This document shows, piece after piece, positions 1 to 7,519 of a stretch of 31,360 nucleotides of DNA. The position numbers were made by a program, and so were the translations under genes. Origin of the DNA: Alienimonas sp043951915 (GTDB taxonomy: Bacteria > Planctomycetota > Planctomycetia > Planctomycetales > Planctomycetaceae); NCBI RefSeq assembly GCF_043951915.1, contig NZ_JBINJD010000047.1:1-31360 (forward strand). The letters are read 5' to 3'. Below the pieces are notes generated by a model. The model worked only from the letters and a program-made list of their open reading frames with translations. It had not been told where the DNA came from and made no database searches. Positions within the stretch are counted from its first letter, which is position 1, and each line of letters begins with the position of its first letter.

Positions 1-1436
1 CCGTCGGCGCCGGCGCCGGGGCCGAGGTCGATCAGCCGATCGGCCCGACGGATCAGGTCCGGGTCGTGCTCCACGAGCACCGTCGTGTTGCCCGCGTCCC
101 GCAGTTCGACTAGCACGTTCCAGAGCCGATCCGCGTCGGCGGGGTGCAGGCCGACGGTCGGTTCGTCCAGCACGAAGCAGGCGCCGCTCACCCGTTCCCC
201 CAGCGCCCCGGCAAGCCGCGCCCGGCGGTACTCTCCGCCCGACAGCGTGCCGGCCCGGCGGTCGAGGCCGAGGTAGCCGAGTCCGACCCGGCGCAGGCCG
301 TCGAGCAGGGCGCGTACGTCCGGCAGCAGGCGTTCGGCGACGCCGGCGCCGCCTGCGGACAGCGTCGCCTCGCCCTGCTCCACCCGCTCGGCGATCGTCG
401 CGAATCGCTCGGCCGCCTCCTCCACGGAGAGCCGCCCGGCCTCGCCGATCGACAGCCCGTCCACCCGCACGGCCCGGGACTCGCGGTTCAGCCGCTCGCC
501 GTCGCAGGCGGGGCAGGGGGCGGAGGCGCGGTGGCGGGCGGTGGTCGCCTCGGAGTCGGCGAGGCCGACGCCGCCGCACGCCGGGCAGGCGCCGCGGGGG
601 GAGTGAAAACTGAACGACTGCGGCGTGAGCGGCCGCCGCTCCCCGCCGGTGGTCGGGTCGATCAACCGCGTGCGGAAGTGCTCGGTCCGCCAACCGCCGG
701 GGACTTCGGCGTCGGCGATCCGCAGGGCCACGTCCCCGCCGGTGCGGGCGACGGCGAGGTCCACGCTCTCCCGCACCCGATCTTCGGCCCCCGGCTTCAC
801 GATCGCCCGGTCGATCACCACGTGCACCGGCCCGGCCGGCGTCGCCTCCCCGGCGGCCAGCTCGGCGGTCTCGAAGGATTCGTCCCCCACTTCGCAGCGG
901 ACGAAGCCTTCCTTCAGGGCCGCCTCGTAGATCTCCCGATCGGCCGCGTCGCCGGTCGCCTCGCCGGCGGGGGCGAGGACCATCAGCTTGGTGCGTTCCG
1001 GCAGGGCGAAGATGCGGTCGACGATCTGTCGGACCGTGTGCCGCTCCAGCCGGTCGCCGCTGTCCGGGTCGTGCGGCACGCCGGCCCCGGCCCAGAGCAG
1101 GCGAAACAGGTCGTGCAGCCCGACCAGCGTGGCGAGCGTCGTCCGCGGTCCGGCAGTGGGATCGGACTGGCCGACGGCGATCACCGGCGGGAGGTGTTCG
1201 ACGGCGTTCACGTCCGGCCGGTCCAGCTTGGCGATCGCGGCCCGGGCCTTGGGGGAGGCCGTGGCGAGGAACCGCCGTTGGCCTTCGGCGTGGATCGTGT
1301 CGAAGGCGAGGGAACTTTTCCCGCTGCCGCTGACGCCGGAGAGGACCGTCAACGTGCCGGCGGGGATCTCGACCGAGACGTTCTTCAGATTGTGCACCCG
1401 GGCCCCGACGACGCGGATCGGCGGCTGTTCGTTCAT
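1..1436 (-). CDS. uvrA: UvrA-like excinuclease ATPase, N-terminal part (cut by window edge)
   Basis: This is the N-terminal 478 residues of a UvrA-family ABC ATPase (DNA damage recognition in nucleotide excision repair). It starts at the ATG whose complement is 1434-1436 and runs off the left edge. Visible features are GARVHNLKNVSVEIP, the Walker A GVSGSGKSSLAFDTI near residue 35, FSFHSPRGACPACGG near 285 with a second CPAC about 20 residues later, the ABC signature LSGGEYRRARLAGAL, Walker B CFVLDEPTVGLHP and the H-loop VLVEHDPDLIRRADRLIDLG. The two CxxC pairs sit as in the second zinc finger of UvrA. The usual FACPxC pair before FSF is absent, and the long first-half insertion is shortened, so the ABC signature comes about 90 residues earlier than in E. 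coli UvrA. It may therefore be a UvrA paralogue or the first part of an enlarged tandem UvrA. The family call is firm. Orthology to housekeeping uvrA is open because the second half is outside the window. Confidence 0.85.
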   Translation of the reverse strand, partial: MNEQPPIRVVGARVHNLKNVSVEIPAGTLTVLSGVSGSGKSSLAFDTIHAEGQRRFLATASPKARAAIAKLDRPDVNAVEHLPPVIAVGQSDPTAGPRTTLATLVGLHDLFRLLWAGAGVPHDPDSGDRLERHTVRQIVDRIFALPERTKLMVLAPAGEATGDAADREIYEAALKEGFVRCEVGDESFETAELAAGEATPAGPVHVVIDRAIVKPGAEDRVRESVDLAVARTGGDVALRIADAEVPGGWRTEHFRTRLIDPTTGGERRPLTPQSFSFHSPRGACPACGGVGLADSEATTARHRASAPCPACDGERLNRESRAVRVDGLSIGEAGRLSVEEAAERFATIAERVEQGEATLSAGGAGVAERLLPDVRALLDGLRRVGLGYLGLDRRAGTLSGGEYRRARLAGALGERVSGACFVLDEPTVGLHPADADRLWNVLVELRDAGNTTVLVEHDPDLIRRADRLIDLGPGAGAD

Positions 1437-1494
1437 CGCGGGGGCGGGACGGGGGCGGGAGAAGTCGGCGCCGAGACGGGCGGCGGGCGGGCGG

Positions 1495-1501
1495 TACGAT
1501 A
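1495..1501. promoter_or_regulatory. Candidate shared -10 element between uvrA-like gene and CBM9-like gene
   Basis: TACGATA reads as a -10 hexamer on both strands: TACGAT on plus (1495-1500) and TATCGT on minus (1496-1501). It sits in the near-palindrome GGTACGATACC. On the plus strand the hexamer ends 6 nt before the ATG at 1507, so transcription would begin at the start codon (leaderless). On the minus strand it would give a leader of about 55 nt for the UvrA-like gene. No convincing -35 box is visible. Confidence 0.35.
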
Positions 1502-1506
1502 CCGGC

Positions 1507-2211
1507 ATGCCCGCCGCCGTCTCCCCGTCCTCCGCCCCGCCGCACGCCGCGACCGCCTCCGAGGCGATCGACCGGCCGGTCCCCGCCGCGTTCCTCTGCC
1601 GGTTCGAGGTGAGCCTGCCGCGAGTGGGGGACGGCGTGGTCGAACCGCCGTTCGAGCTGCCCGAGGCGGCCCGGTTGCCGCACTTCGGCGCCTTGGACGA
1701 CCTGCCGCAATTCGCCGAGATCCGCCTCGGCTGGACGCCCGCCGGGCTGGCCGTCGCAGTCGTGGTGACGGGGAAGACGGCCCGGCCGGAGGCGTCGGCG
1801 AAGGCGGTCGGCGGCGGCGACGGGCTGCACCTGTGGATCGACACCCGCCCGACCGGCACCTCGCACCGGGCCGGGCGGTACTGCCGGCGATTCGCCCTGC
1901 TGCCGCGCGTCGGCAAGGTCGGCAAGGTCGGGGTTTACGAGGTCCCGATCATGAAGGGCGAAGACGCCTCCGTCGCCGAGCCGCTGCCGGTTCCGGTGCA
2001 GGCCGAGACGGAGCGATCCGGGAACTACCGATTGGAGGCGTTCCTGCCGGCGGAGGAACTGCCGGGTTTCGACCCCTCCCGCAGCGCCGCAATCGCCGTG
2101 CACACGGTTGTGACCGACGGCGAACTGGGCGCGCAGCCGCTGACGGTCAGTGGTGCGTTTCCCACCGGGCACGACCCCAGCCTCTGGACCCGTGCGACGC
2201 TCGACGGCTGA
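1507..2211 (+). CDS. CBM9/DOMON-like beta-sandwich domain protein
   Basis: 234 residues. The central segment resembles the carbohydrate-binding module 9 / DOMON-like fold common in planctomycete proteins: AEIRLGWTPAGLAVAVVVTG at about 75-95, then DGLHLWIDTRPTG near 107-119 and a closing LEAFLPAEELPGFDP. The residues before about 25 are Ala/Pro-rich with no clear signal peptide, so it may be cytosolic. The start ATG at 1507 directly follows a candidate -10, and no Shine-Dalgarno sequence is visible, which suits a leaderless message. It is divergent from the UvrA-like gene, and its 3' end overlaps the convergent small membrane-protein frame by 65 bp. No catalytic residues are recognised. The fold assignment is by sequence feel; substrate and role are unknown. 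Confidence 0.7.
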   Translation: MPAAVSPSSAPPHAATASEAIDRPVPAAFLCRFEVSLPRVGDGVVEPPFELPEAARLPHFGALDDLPQFAEIRLGWTPAGLAVAVVVTGKTARPEASAKAVGGGDGLHLWIDTRPTGTSHRAGRYCRRFALLPRVGKVGKVGVYEVPIMKGEDASVAEPLPVPVQAETERSGNYRLEAFLPAEELPGFDPSRSAAIAVHTVVTDGELGAQPLTVSGAFPTGHDPSLWTRATLDG

Positions 2212-2464
2212 ACCGGTCGTGCTCCTCCCGGCCCTGCCAGGGCAGGGCGGCGGCGTACAGCGCGGTCACCAGCCCCAGCGAGGCGACCGCGAAGGAACCC
2301 CACAGCGGCGGCGTGAACCAAAGCGTGCCGTCCTCCACGGCGGAGCAGGGGACTTTTTCCTCCCACTCCGCCCCCAGCCGCAACGCGCAGCGGTCGACGG
2401 CTGACAGGGCGATCCCGCCGAGGAGCCCCCACAGGCCGACGGCGAACAGGCTGGCGCGGAGCAC
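2147..2464 (-). CDS. Small membrane protein, two predicted transmembrane segments
   Basis: A frame of about 105 residues on the minus strand from a GTG at 2464. It shows two hydrophobic stretches, LFAVGLWGLLGGIALSAV near the N-terminus and FAVASLGLVTALYAAALPW around 56-75. Between them is a polar loop containing two Cys (DRCALRL and KVPCSAVEDG). The tail after about residue 80 is Arg/Gly/His-rich and reads into the 3' end of the convergent CBM9-like gene, so it may be non-essential. The frame stays open further upstream but turns Arg/Pro-rich and enters leuB on the other strand, so the later GTG is preferred. No family is recognised. The membrane pattern with polar loop argues for a real gene, but start and reality are uncertain. 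Confidence 0.45.
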   Translation of the reverse strand: MLRASLFAVGLWGLLGGIALSAVDRCALRLGAEWEEKVPCSAVEDGTLWFTPPLWGSFAVASLGLVTALYAAALPWQGREEHDRFSRRASHGSRGWGRARWETHH

Positions 2465-2684
2465 GGCGGGGACTTTCGGCGGGACGAAACGAAGGACGGA
2501 ACGACCGGCGGAGCGGGCCGTGACGGGGGCCGCAGGAAACGCGGCGATCGCCCGGCGGGAAGCGGGCGTCCGTGGTGGACATCGACGCGTCGCGGCCCCA
2601 CCCTTCGGCCCCGAACCGGACGCCGGTCCCACCGGCGCCACCCGCACGCCCCGCCCCCGCGCTCCCTCGACCTCTTCAACGCTG

Positions 2685-3761
2685 ATGCAAGCCCGAATCG
2701 CCCTGCTCCCCGGTGACGGCATCGGGCCGGAAATCGTCGCCCAGGCGGCCCGCGTGCTGAACGCCGTCGCCGACCGGTTCGGCCACACGTTCGAGCTGAC
2801 CGAACACCTCATCGGCGGCGCCGCGATCGACGCGACCGGCGACCCGCTGCCGGCGGACGCTCTGGCGGCCTGCAAGGAGTCCGACGCAATCCTGCTGGGT
2901 GCCGTTGGCGGGCCGAAGTGGGACGACCCGAACGCCGCCGTGCGGCCGGAGCAGGGCCTGCTGAAGATCCGCAAGGAGCTCGGCCTGTTCGCGAACCTGC
3001 GACCGATCAAGCCGCTGGACGCCCTCGTCGACGCCTCCCCGCTGAAGACCGACATCGTCCGCGGTACGGACATCCTGTTCGTCCGCGAACTGACCGGCGG
3101 CGTCTACTTCGGCGGCAGCGGCCGCCGCGACGACGGCAAGACGGCCTATCAGGAGATGGTCTACACCGAGGCCGAGGTGGAGCGGATCGTCCGCCTCGCC
3201 GCCGGCCTCGCCCAGAGCCGCGACGGCCGGTTGACCAGCGTCGATAAGGCGAACGTGCTGGAGCCCTCCCGCCTGTGGCGGAGCGTCACCACCCGCGTGG
3301 TGAAGGAGGAGTTCCCGGACGTCAAACTGGAGCACGTCCTCGTCGACGCGATGGCGATGCACCTGCTCGTCCGGCCGCGGGACTTCGACGTGGTGGTCAC
3401 CGGCAACCTGTTCGGCGACATCCTCACCGACGAAGCCAGCATGCTGCCGGGTTCGCTGGGCCTGCTGCCGAGCGCCTCGCTGGGCGTGCCGCGGACCGAG
3501 GGCGGCGGGCCGGGGCTGTTCGAGCCGATCCACGGCAGCGCCCCGGACATCGCCGGCACCGGCAAGGCGAACCCGCTGGCTACGATCCTCTGCAGCGCGA
3601 TGCTGCTCCGCGACGGCCTCGGCCTGCAGGACGAGGCGACCGCCGTGGAGCGGGCCGTGCACGACGCCGTCGCCGCCGGCGTCCGCACCGCCGACATTGC
3701 CGCCGGCGGCTCCTACGTCACCACGGTCGAAGCGACGGACGCCGTGCTCGAACGCATCTGA
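2685..3761 (+). CDS. leuB: 3-isopropylmalate dehydrogenase
   Basis: 358 residues, the normal length for LeuB. It oxidises and decarboxylates (2R,3S)-3-isopropylmalate with NAD+ in the third step of leucine biosynthesis, in the cytosol. It begins MQARIALLPGDGIGPEIVAQ at the ATG at 2685, and the family signature is clear: LLGAVGGPKWDDP, the substrate-binding RKELGLFANLRPIKP, RELTGGVYFG, the catalytic Lys in TSVDKANVLEPSRLW, DAMAMHLL, and the metal-binding TGNLFGDILTDEASMLPGSLGLLPSASLG. The NAD-binding LFEPIHGSAPDIAGTGKANP follows. No other leucine genes are adjacent, so it stands alone here. The hairpin-rich gap after the stop carries no plus-strand U-tract. Confidence 0.97.
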   Translation: MQARIALLPGDGIGPEIVAQAARVLNAVADRFGHTFELTEHLIGGAAIDATGDPLPADALAACKESDAILLGAVGGPKWDDPNAAVRPEQGLLKIRKELGLFANLRPIKPLDALVDASPLKTDIVRGTDILFVRELTGGVYFGGSGRRDDGKTAYQEMVYTEAEVERIVRLAAGLAQSRDGRLTSVDKANVLEPSRLWRSVTTRVVKEEFPDVKLEHVLVDAMAMHLLVRPRDFDVVVTGNLFGDILTDEASMLPGSLGLLPSASLGVPRTEGGGPGLFEPIHGSAPDIAGTGKANPLATILCSAMLLRDGLGLQDEATAVERAVHDAVAAGVRTADIAAGGSYVTTVEATDAVLERI

Positions 3762-3767
3762 GGCAGG

Positions 3768-3899
3768 CGGGCGGAGGGGCGTGAGCCCCCCGTGTGCTCT
3801 CTCCCGCACACTCAAGGAAAAACCCCGGCCGCAGCGGGCGACCGGGGCGAAACGTTCGCGCGTTCTCACGGACACCGGGGGGCTCACGCCCCCCGCTCG
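3768..3899. repeat. Inverted repeat with two GC-rich tetraloop hairpins
   Basis: The gap between convergent leuB and the Bax1-I gene carries two related arms in inverted orientation, sharing GGGGCGTGAGCCCCCCG(G)TGT. Each arm folds alone: GGGGC-GTGA-GCCCC at 3776-3789 and GGGGGGC-TCAC-GCCCCCC at 3877-3894 (7 bp, 4-nt loop). The loop reads as a GNRA tetraloop on plus in the first copy and on minus in the second. A terminator-like hairpin lies between them. It looks like a REP-type palindromic unit pair. Confidence 0.6.
3816..3848 (-). terminator. Rho-independent terminator of the Bax1-I family gene
   Basis: Read on the minus strand, CCCCGGTCGC pairs with GCGGCCGGGG (10 bp with one G.U pair) across the loop CCGCT, followed by TTTTT. 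It starts about 60 bp beyond the stop of the minus-strand membrane-protein gene. This is a well-formed intrinsic terminator. Confidence 0.75.
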
Positions 3900-3908
3900 C
3901 CCGACGGA

Positions 3909-4634
3909 CTACTCGTCCGACAGGATGCTCAGCAGGCGGACGACGTAGAAGAACAGCGTGGCGACGCTGGCGAACAGGGCCAGGCTCGCCGCGACGTGCT
4001 GGCTTGTGTGGTAGTGGTGCAGCACGTTCGAGGTGTCGTAGAGGATGTAGCCGCTCAGCAGCACGATCATCCCCACGCTGAACCACAGGCCGAGGCTGAA
4101 CCCGAACAGCAGGCCGGCGACGATCAGCCCGATCGCCGCGAACATCCCGATCGACAGGGCGCCCCGCAGGAACGAGAAGTCCGCCCCCGAGACGAACACC
4201 GCCGCTGTCAGTCCGCCGAAGATCACCGCGGTGATCAATCCCGCCATGGGGATAATCTGCGGGTCGAGCAGCGTGGCGTAGGTCAGCAGCGGGACGAAGA
4301 TCAGAGCCTCCGCGACGACGTACAACGCCAGTCCGAGGTACTGCTTGCCGGGGGAGGAGGCGTCCGAGTGGGCCCACTTCTGGGCGATCCAGGAGGCGCC
4401 CATGAACAGGATCAGCGCGATCCACCAGTTCCCGCCGATCAGGCTCAGCAGGGCTCGTTGCAGCGGTTCGATCGAGAGGAACAGCCCCTCGATGCCGCAG
4501 AAGATCAGGATCGCCGTCAGCAGGTGGGCGTAGGTCCGGCGGATAAAGCCGGCCCGCTCCGACGCGACGGCGTCGGCCGCGAAGCCGTACCCGGAGGACA
4601 TTTCGTACTCGTCAGCGGCGCCGCCGAAACTCAT
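3909..4634 (-). CDS. Bax inhibitor-1 / YccA family membrane protein
   Basis: 241 residues starting MSFGGAADEYEMSSGYGF. It has about seven hydrophobic helices, beginning AHLLTAILIFCGIEGLFLSI and ending LALFASVATLFFYVVRLLSIL. Family hallmarks are the early RxGFIRRTYAHL entry into helix 1, GNWWIALILFMGASWIAQKWAH, and near the C-terminus GYILYDTSNVLHHYHTSQHVAASLALF, which matches the conserved YDTSxVLHxY region with its paired acidic/His residues. Members are inner-membrane proteins. Some bacterial homologues leak calcium or protons in a pH-dependent way, and YccA modulates FtsH, but the role here cannot be told from sequence. The ATG at 4634 is preferred over a possible upstream start that would add a Pro/Arg-rich stretch. 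It is divergent from the cyclophilin gene and ends in an intrinsic terminator. Confidence 0.9.
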   Translation of the reverse strand: MSFGGAADEYEMSSGYGFAADAVASERAGFIRRTYAHLLTAILIFCGIEGLFLSIEPLQRALLSLIGGNWWIALILFMGASWIAQKWAHSDASSPGKQYLGLALYVVAEALIFVPLLTYATLLDPQIIPMAGLITAVIFGGLTAAVFVSGADFSFLRGALSIGMFAAIGLIVAGLLFGFSLGLWFSVGMIVLLSGYILYDTSNVLHHYHTSQHVAASLALFASVATLFFYVVRLLSILSDE

Positions 4635-4808
4635 CGGGATTTTCTCGGATCGAACTGTGGGAAGATTGGGTTCGAAAAGTGTCCGCCGCGGCGGTCGCCG
4701 GGTCCAGCGGGAAACGAACGTTCGCCCCGGCGGGGCGGTTGGGGGCGCCGGCTCCGACGGGTAGGGTGGGGCGACGAACCCCATTCTTCACCAGCATCAG
4801 CGCTTCCC

Positions 4809-5342
4809 GTGGCCAAGAACTACTCCGCCGAAGTCGAAAAGCACACCGCGGACTTCGATCCGTCCAAGCAGTACCGAGTGACCCTCCAGACGAACGCCGG
4901 GCCGATCCGGCTCGACCTGCGGCCGGATAAGGCCCCGGGCCACTGCAAGAACATGGTCGGCCTGGCCAAAGCCGGATTCTACGACGGCTGCATCTTCCAC
5001 CGGGTGATCGACGGCTTCATGATTCAGGGCGGCGATCCGACCGGCACCGGCACCGGCGGTCCCGGCTATCAGATCGACGCCGAGTTCAACGACCTCCCGC
5101 ACGAGGCCGGCGTTCTCAGCATGGCCCGCAGCCAGGACCCCAACAGCGCCGGCAGCCAATTCTTCATCTGCCTGCCCGGCAACACCAGCTTCCTCAACGG
5201 CCAGTACACCGCCTTCGGCAAGGTCGCCGACGACGAGAGCCTGGAAACCGTCAAGAAGATCGGCTCCACCGAGACCAACCCCGGCGACCGTCCGCTGGAC
5301 GAGCAGAGGATCGAGAAAGCGACCGCCGAAGTCATCGGCTGA
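4809..5342 (+). CDS. Cyclophilin-type peptidyl-prolyl cis-trans isomerase
   Basis: 177 residues from a GTG at 4809 (protein VAKNYSAEVEKHTADFDP). It catalyses cis-trans isomerisation of Xaa-Pro bonds. The cyclophilin core is intact: GPIRLDLRPDKAPGHCKNMV, FYDGCIFHRVIDGFMIQGGD with the catalytic Arg of FHRV and the FxMQxGD segment, GTGTGGPGYQIDAEF, LSMARSQDPNSAGSQFFICL, and TAFGKV. The typical drug-binding Trp is replaced, as in many bacterial enzymes (FLNGQYTAFG). No signal peptide is visible, so a cytosolic role is likely. No ATG is available at a fitting position, so GTG is the natural start; an in-frame extension upstream exists but is compositionally non-coding. It converges with the IMPase gene across a long inverted repeat. 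Confidence 0.93.
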   Translation: MAKNYSAEVEKHTADFDPSKQYRVTLQTNAGPIRLDLRPDKAPGHCKNMVGLAKAGFYDGCIFHRVIDGFMIQGGDPTGTGTGGPGYQIDAEFNDLPHEAGVLSMARSQDPNSAGSQFFICLPGNTSFLNGQYTAFGKVADDESLETVKKIGSTETNPGDRPLDEQRIEKATAEVIG

Positions 5343-5352
5343 GTCTGAAGCT

Positions 5353-5432
5353 CGAAAAGCTCCAAGACCAAGAGATCAAGAACCAAAGACCTGCCGAATG
5401 AGGCCTTTTGGTTCTTGATTTCGTGGTCTTGG
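5353..5432. repeat. Long AT-richer inverted repeat between convergent genes (possible bidirectional terminator)
   Basis: 5362-5387 and 5407-5432 are near-perfect inverted arms of 26 nt with two mismatches (left arm begins CCAAGACCAAGAGATCAAG). The inner bases CAAAGACCT and AGGCCTTTT extend pairing, leaving a loop of about 8 nt. Local G+C is far below the surrounding 71%. It lies between the cyclophilin stop (5342) and the convergent IMPase stop (5437), so bidirectional termination is a reasonable role. The length and base composition also suit a mobile palindromic unit. Confidence 0.7.
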
Positions 5433-5436
5433 TAAT

Positions 5437-6387
5437 TCAGAGAGCGTCCCCGTCGCGGTAGCGCTCGGGATGCCACCCGCGGCCGACCTCGCGAAGCGTC
5501 GCCAGCGTCTGCGGATCGCTGGCGGTGGCGACGACGCGCGGGAGGCGGAGCATGTCCGCTTTCTCGTCCATCCACAGTTCGCGGTAGTGGACCGGCTCCC
5601 CGGTGTCGCACCACACGCTGCCGCCGCCGAAGGCCGTGGCGATCTGGGCGGCGGCGGGGTAGTCGTAGACGTTGGGCGAGTGAATCAGCGAACCGGCGAA
5701 CACGCCGTCGGCCATCAGGTCGTAGATGCTGCCGGGCGTCTCATCGGCGACGACGCCCTCCAGCCCCGCCGCGGTGATCGCCGCCGCGGCGGCCGGGTCG
5801 CGGTGCTGGAAGCCGATAACGTAGATCTTCTTCGCCGCGCCGGGCTCCGGGACGGGCCGCGGCTCCAAGCTGCCTAACGCCTGTCCCGCAGGAACTTCCG
5901 GATTGTCCTCCCCGCAACGGACTTTCGCTCCGGCCCCGGCCCCCACGCACTCGACCCAGCGACCGGTCGGTCCGGCGTCGGGGACGTAGGTGAGGGAGTA
6001 ATGCACCGCGTCGTCGGTCCGCAGGTTGAGCATCACCGCCCAGCCGTCGCCGGCGTGGTCGCGGTACTGCTTCGTCCCGTCGATCGGGTCGAGGCAGAGC
6101 GTCAGCGGCGAGTCCTCGGCGAACGCCTCCAGCGGGCCGGTTTCCTCCTCCGCCTCAATCCGGCAGGCGCGGAACCGCGGGTCGAGGTCCCGCAGCGCCG
6201 TGACGACCAACTCCTGCACCGACAGGTCGGCGAGGGTGAGGGCGTCCGTGTTGCTGGACCCGCTCACCTTGCCGGCGACGGCGATGTCGAAGGACCGCAT
6301 CCGCGACGCCACCCGCCCGGCCCACCGGAACACCGGGGGCAGATGAGCGTGGAGGGCGGCGGCGACTTCGGCGGGGGCTGGCGTCAT
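5437..6387 (-). CDS. Inositol monophosphatase / 3'(2'),5'-bisphosphate nucleotidase family protein
   Basis: 316 residues. It is a lithium-sensitive, Mg2+-dependent phosphatase superfamily member. The metal-binding motifs are in order: EAEEETG near 80, the diagnostic DPIDGTKQYRDHAGDGWAVML near 100, and a variant of the C-terminal WDxAAG motif, NVYDYPAAAQIATAFGG near 243, which keeps the Asp but has Tyr in place of Trp. An N-terminal helix and AVAGKVSGSSNTDALTLADL (the usual KxDxSxVTxAD region, altered) precede motif 1. The substrate is not decidable: CysQ-like PAP hydrolysis or an inositol/sugar phosphate are both possible. It starts at the ATG at 6387, 39 nt after the mch stop on the same strand, so mch and this gene probably share a transcript. 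A small hairpin (6409-6423) lies in the gap. Confidence 0.85.
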   Translation of the reverse strand: MTPAPAEVAAALHAHLPPVFRWAGRVASRMRSFDIAVAGKVSGSSNTDALTLADLSVQELVVTALRDLDPRFRACRIEAEEETGPLEAFAEDSPLTLCLDPIDGTKQYRDHAGDGWAVMLNLRTDDAVHYSLTYVPDAGPTGRWVECVGAGAGAKVRCGEDNPEVPAGQALGSLEPRPVPEPGAAKKIYVIGFQHRDPAAAAAITAAGLEGVVADETPGSIYDLMADGVFAGSLIHSPNVYDYPAAAQIATAFGGGSVWCDTGEPVHYRELWMDEKADMLRLPRVVATASDPQTLATLREVGRGWHPERYRDGDAL

Positions 6388-6426
6388 GAGCGAATCTCTC
6401 GTGAACTCCTCTCTTGAAGAGAGCGG

Positions 6427-7479
6427 CTAACGGGCGGTTCCGAAGAAGGAGCGTTCGAGCAGGTCCTCCCGCACCGAGCCCGCGGAGAACGCGGCGCCGT
6501 CGCGGAGGGCGATCAGCGTGATCTGAGCGGGGCTGAACAGCAGCGGGTCCAGGTCGTAAAAGTTTCCGCCCGCCTCGCTCAGCAGTTCGGCGAACGGCTT
6601 GCCGTGCTGGGCGCTGGATTCCGAGGGAACCTTGGCGACAAGGTCTTTCAACTCCGCCCCGGGGACGTCCACCCACAGGGTGACGCGGCTGCCGTAGAGG
6701 ATCGAATCATTGGTGCGGCCGAGGGCCGCGGCGTCGTCGCCGCCGGCGGGGGCCAGCGGGGCGGAGCCCACGCCGGCCCGCACGCGGGTCACGTCGAAGC
6801 CGACCGCGTCCAGCTTGTGCAGGGCGGTCTCGACGCTGCGAGCGGCGATCTGCACCGTCCCGGCAAGACTCGCCGTGGGGGCCATCGCCAGGACGAGCTT
6901 GTCCGGGGCGACGCCGGCGGATTCGGCGAGGTGGGCGGCGACGTTCGGCGGCGGAATGCGGCGGGTCTCCAGCACGCCGACCGTTCGACGGACCTCCTCG
7001 ACGCCACCCAGCTTGTCGATGAGCTCTTCGCCCCCGGCGGCGACCCGCAGCGGGCCGGACGCCATCGCGAAGTACTCGTCGCCGCCGGAGTCCTTCAGCT
7101 GAACCTTCCGCCCGGCGTACTGGCACCGCAGGCAGGCGGAGACCGGATCGTCAGTTCGCACGTTCACCGTCGGCCAGGGGCGCCCGGCGAGAACGCCCGG
7201 ATCGATCGTAACGTCCAGCAGATCGGCGGCGGAGAGGCGGGCGAGCACGCGGCCGGCCTCCAATCCGCCGGCGGCCTGGGCGCCGAAGTCCAGCACCGTC
7301 GTTCCGGTGGTGAGCCGCAGCAGATCGACGCCCAACTCGTCCAGCCGCTTCATCACGAAGTCGGCCAGCCGGGCGGCCCGCCGGTTCAGCAGTCCGCCGG
7401 GGGAATTGCCGCCGCCGCCCCCTTTGGGGGCCGGGGTCTTGCGGCCGGGGCTCGCGGACGGTTTCTTGCGTTTCGCCAA
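6427..7479 (-). CDS. mch: Methenyltetrahydromethanopterin cyclohydrolase
   Basis: About 350 residues from a TTG at 7479. It interconverts methenyl- and formyl-tetrahydromethanopterin in H4MPT-linked one-carbon oxidation, in the cytosol. The Mch family fingerprint is strong: LNRRAARLADFVMKRLDELG at the start of the fold, GDEYFAMASGPLRV, LAMAPTASLAGTVQIAARSV followed by ETALHKLDAVGFD, GRTNDSILYGSRVTL, and HGKPFAELLSEAGGNFYDLD leading to LFSPAQI. No ATG or GTG lies between the divergent MOSC gene and the conserved fold, so TTG is the most likely start. The first 35 residues are a basic, then Gly/Pro-rich segment (KTPAPKGGGGGNSPGG) that archaeal Mch lacks. Bacterial H4MPT enzymes are known in methylotrophs and planctomycetes. 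No other C1-transfer gene of this pathway is in the window. Confidence 0.93.
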   Translation of the reverse strand: MAKRKKPSASPGRKTPAPKGGGGGNSPGGLLNRRAARLADFVMKRLDELGVDLLRLTTGTTVLDFGAQAAGGLEAGRVLARLSAADLLDVTIDPGVLAGRPWPTVNVRTDDPVSACLRCQYAGRKVQLKDSGGDEYFAMASGPLRVAAGGEELIDKLGGVEEVRRTVGVLETRRIPPPNVAAHLAESAGVAPDKLVLAMAPTASLAGTVQIAARSVETALHKLDAVGFDVTRVRAGVGSAPLAPAGGDDAAALGRTNDSILYGSRVTLWVDVPGAELKDLVAKVPSESSAQHGKPFAELLSEAGGNFYDLDPLLFSPAQITLIALRDGAAFSAGSVREDLLERSFFGTAR

Positions 7480-7519
7480 GGGGGCGGGGCCGTACTTCGA
7501 TGACTGGATTGGTGCGTTC

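Noticed and set aside
144..2684. Long plus-strand open frame running into leuB
   Set aside because: It is the antisense of the UvrA-like gene and then an extension ahead of the leuB Met. The protein is Arg/Gly/Ala-rich without motifs. High G+C leaves antisense frames open by chance.
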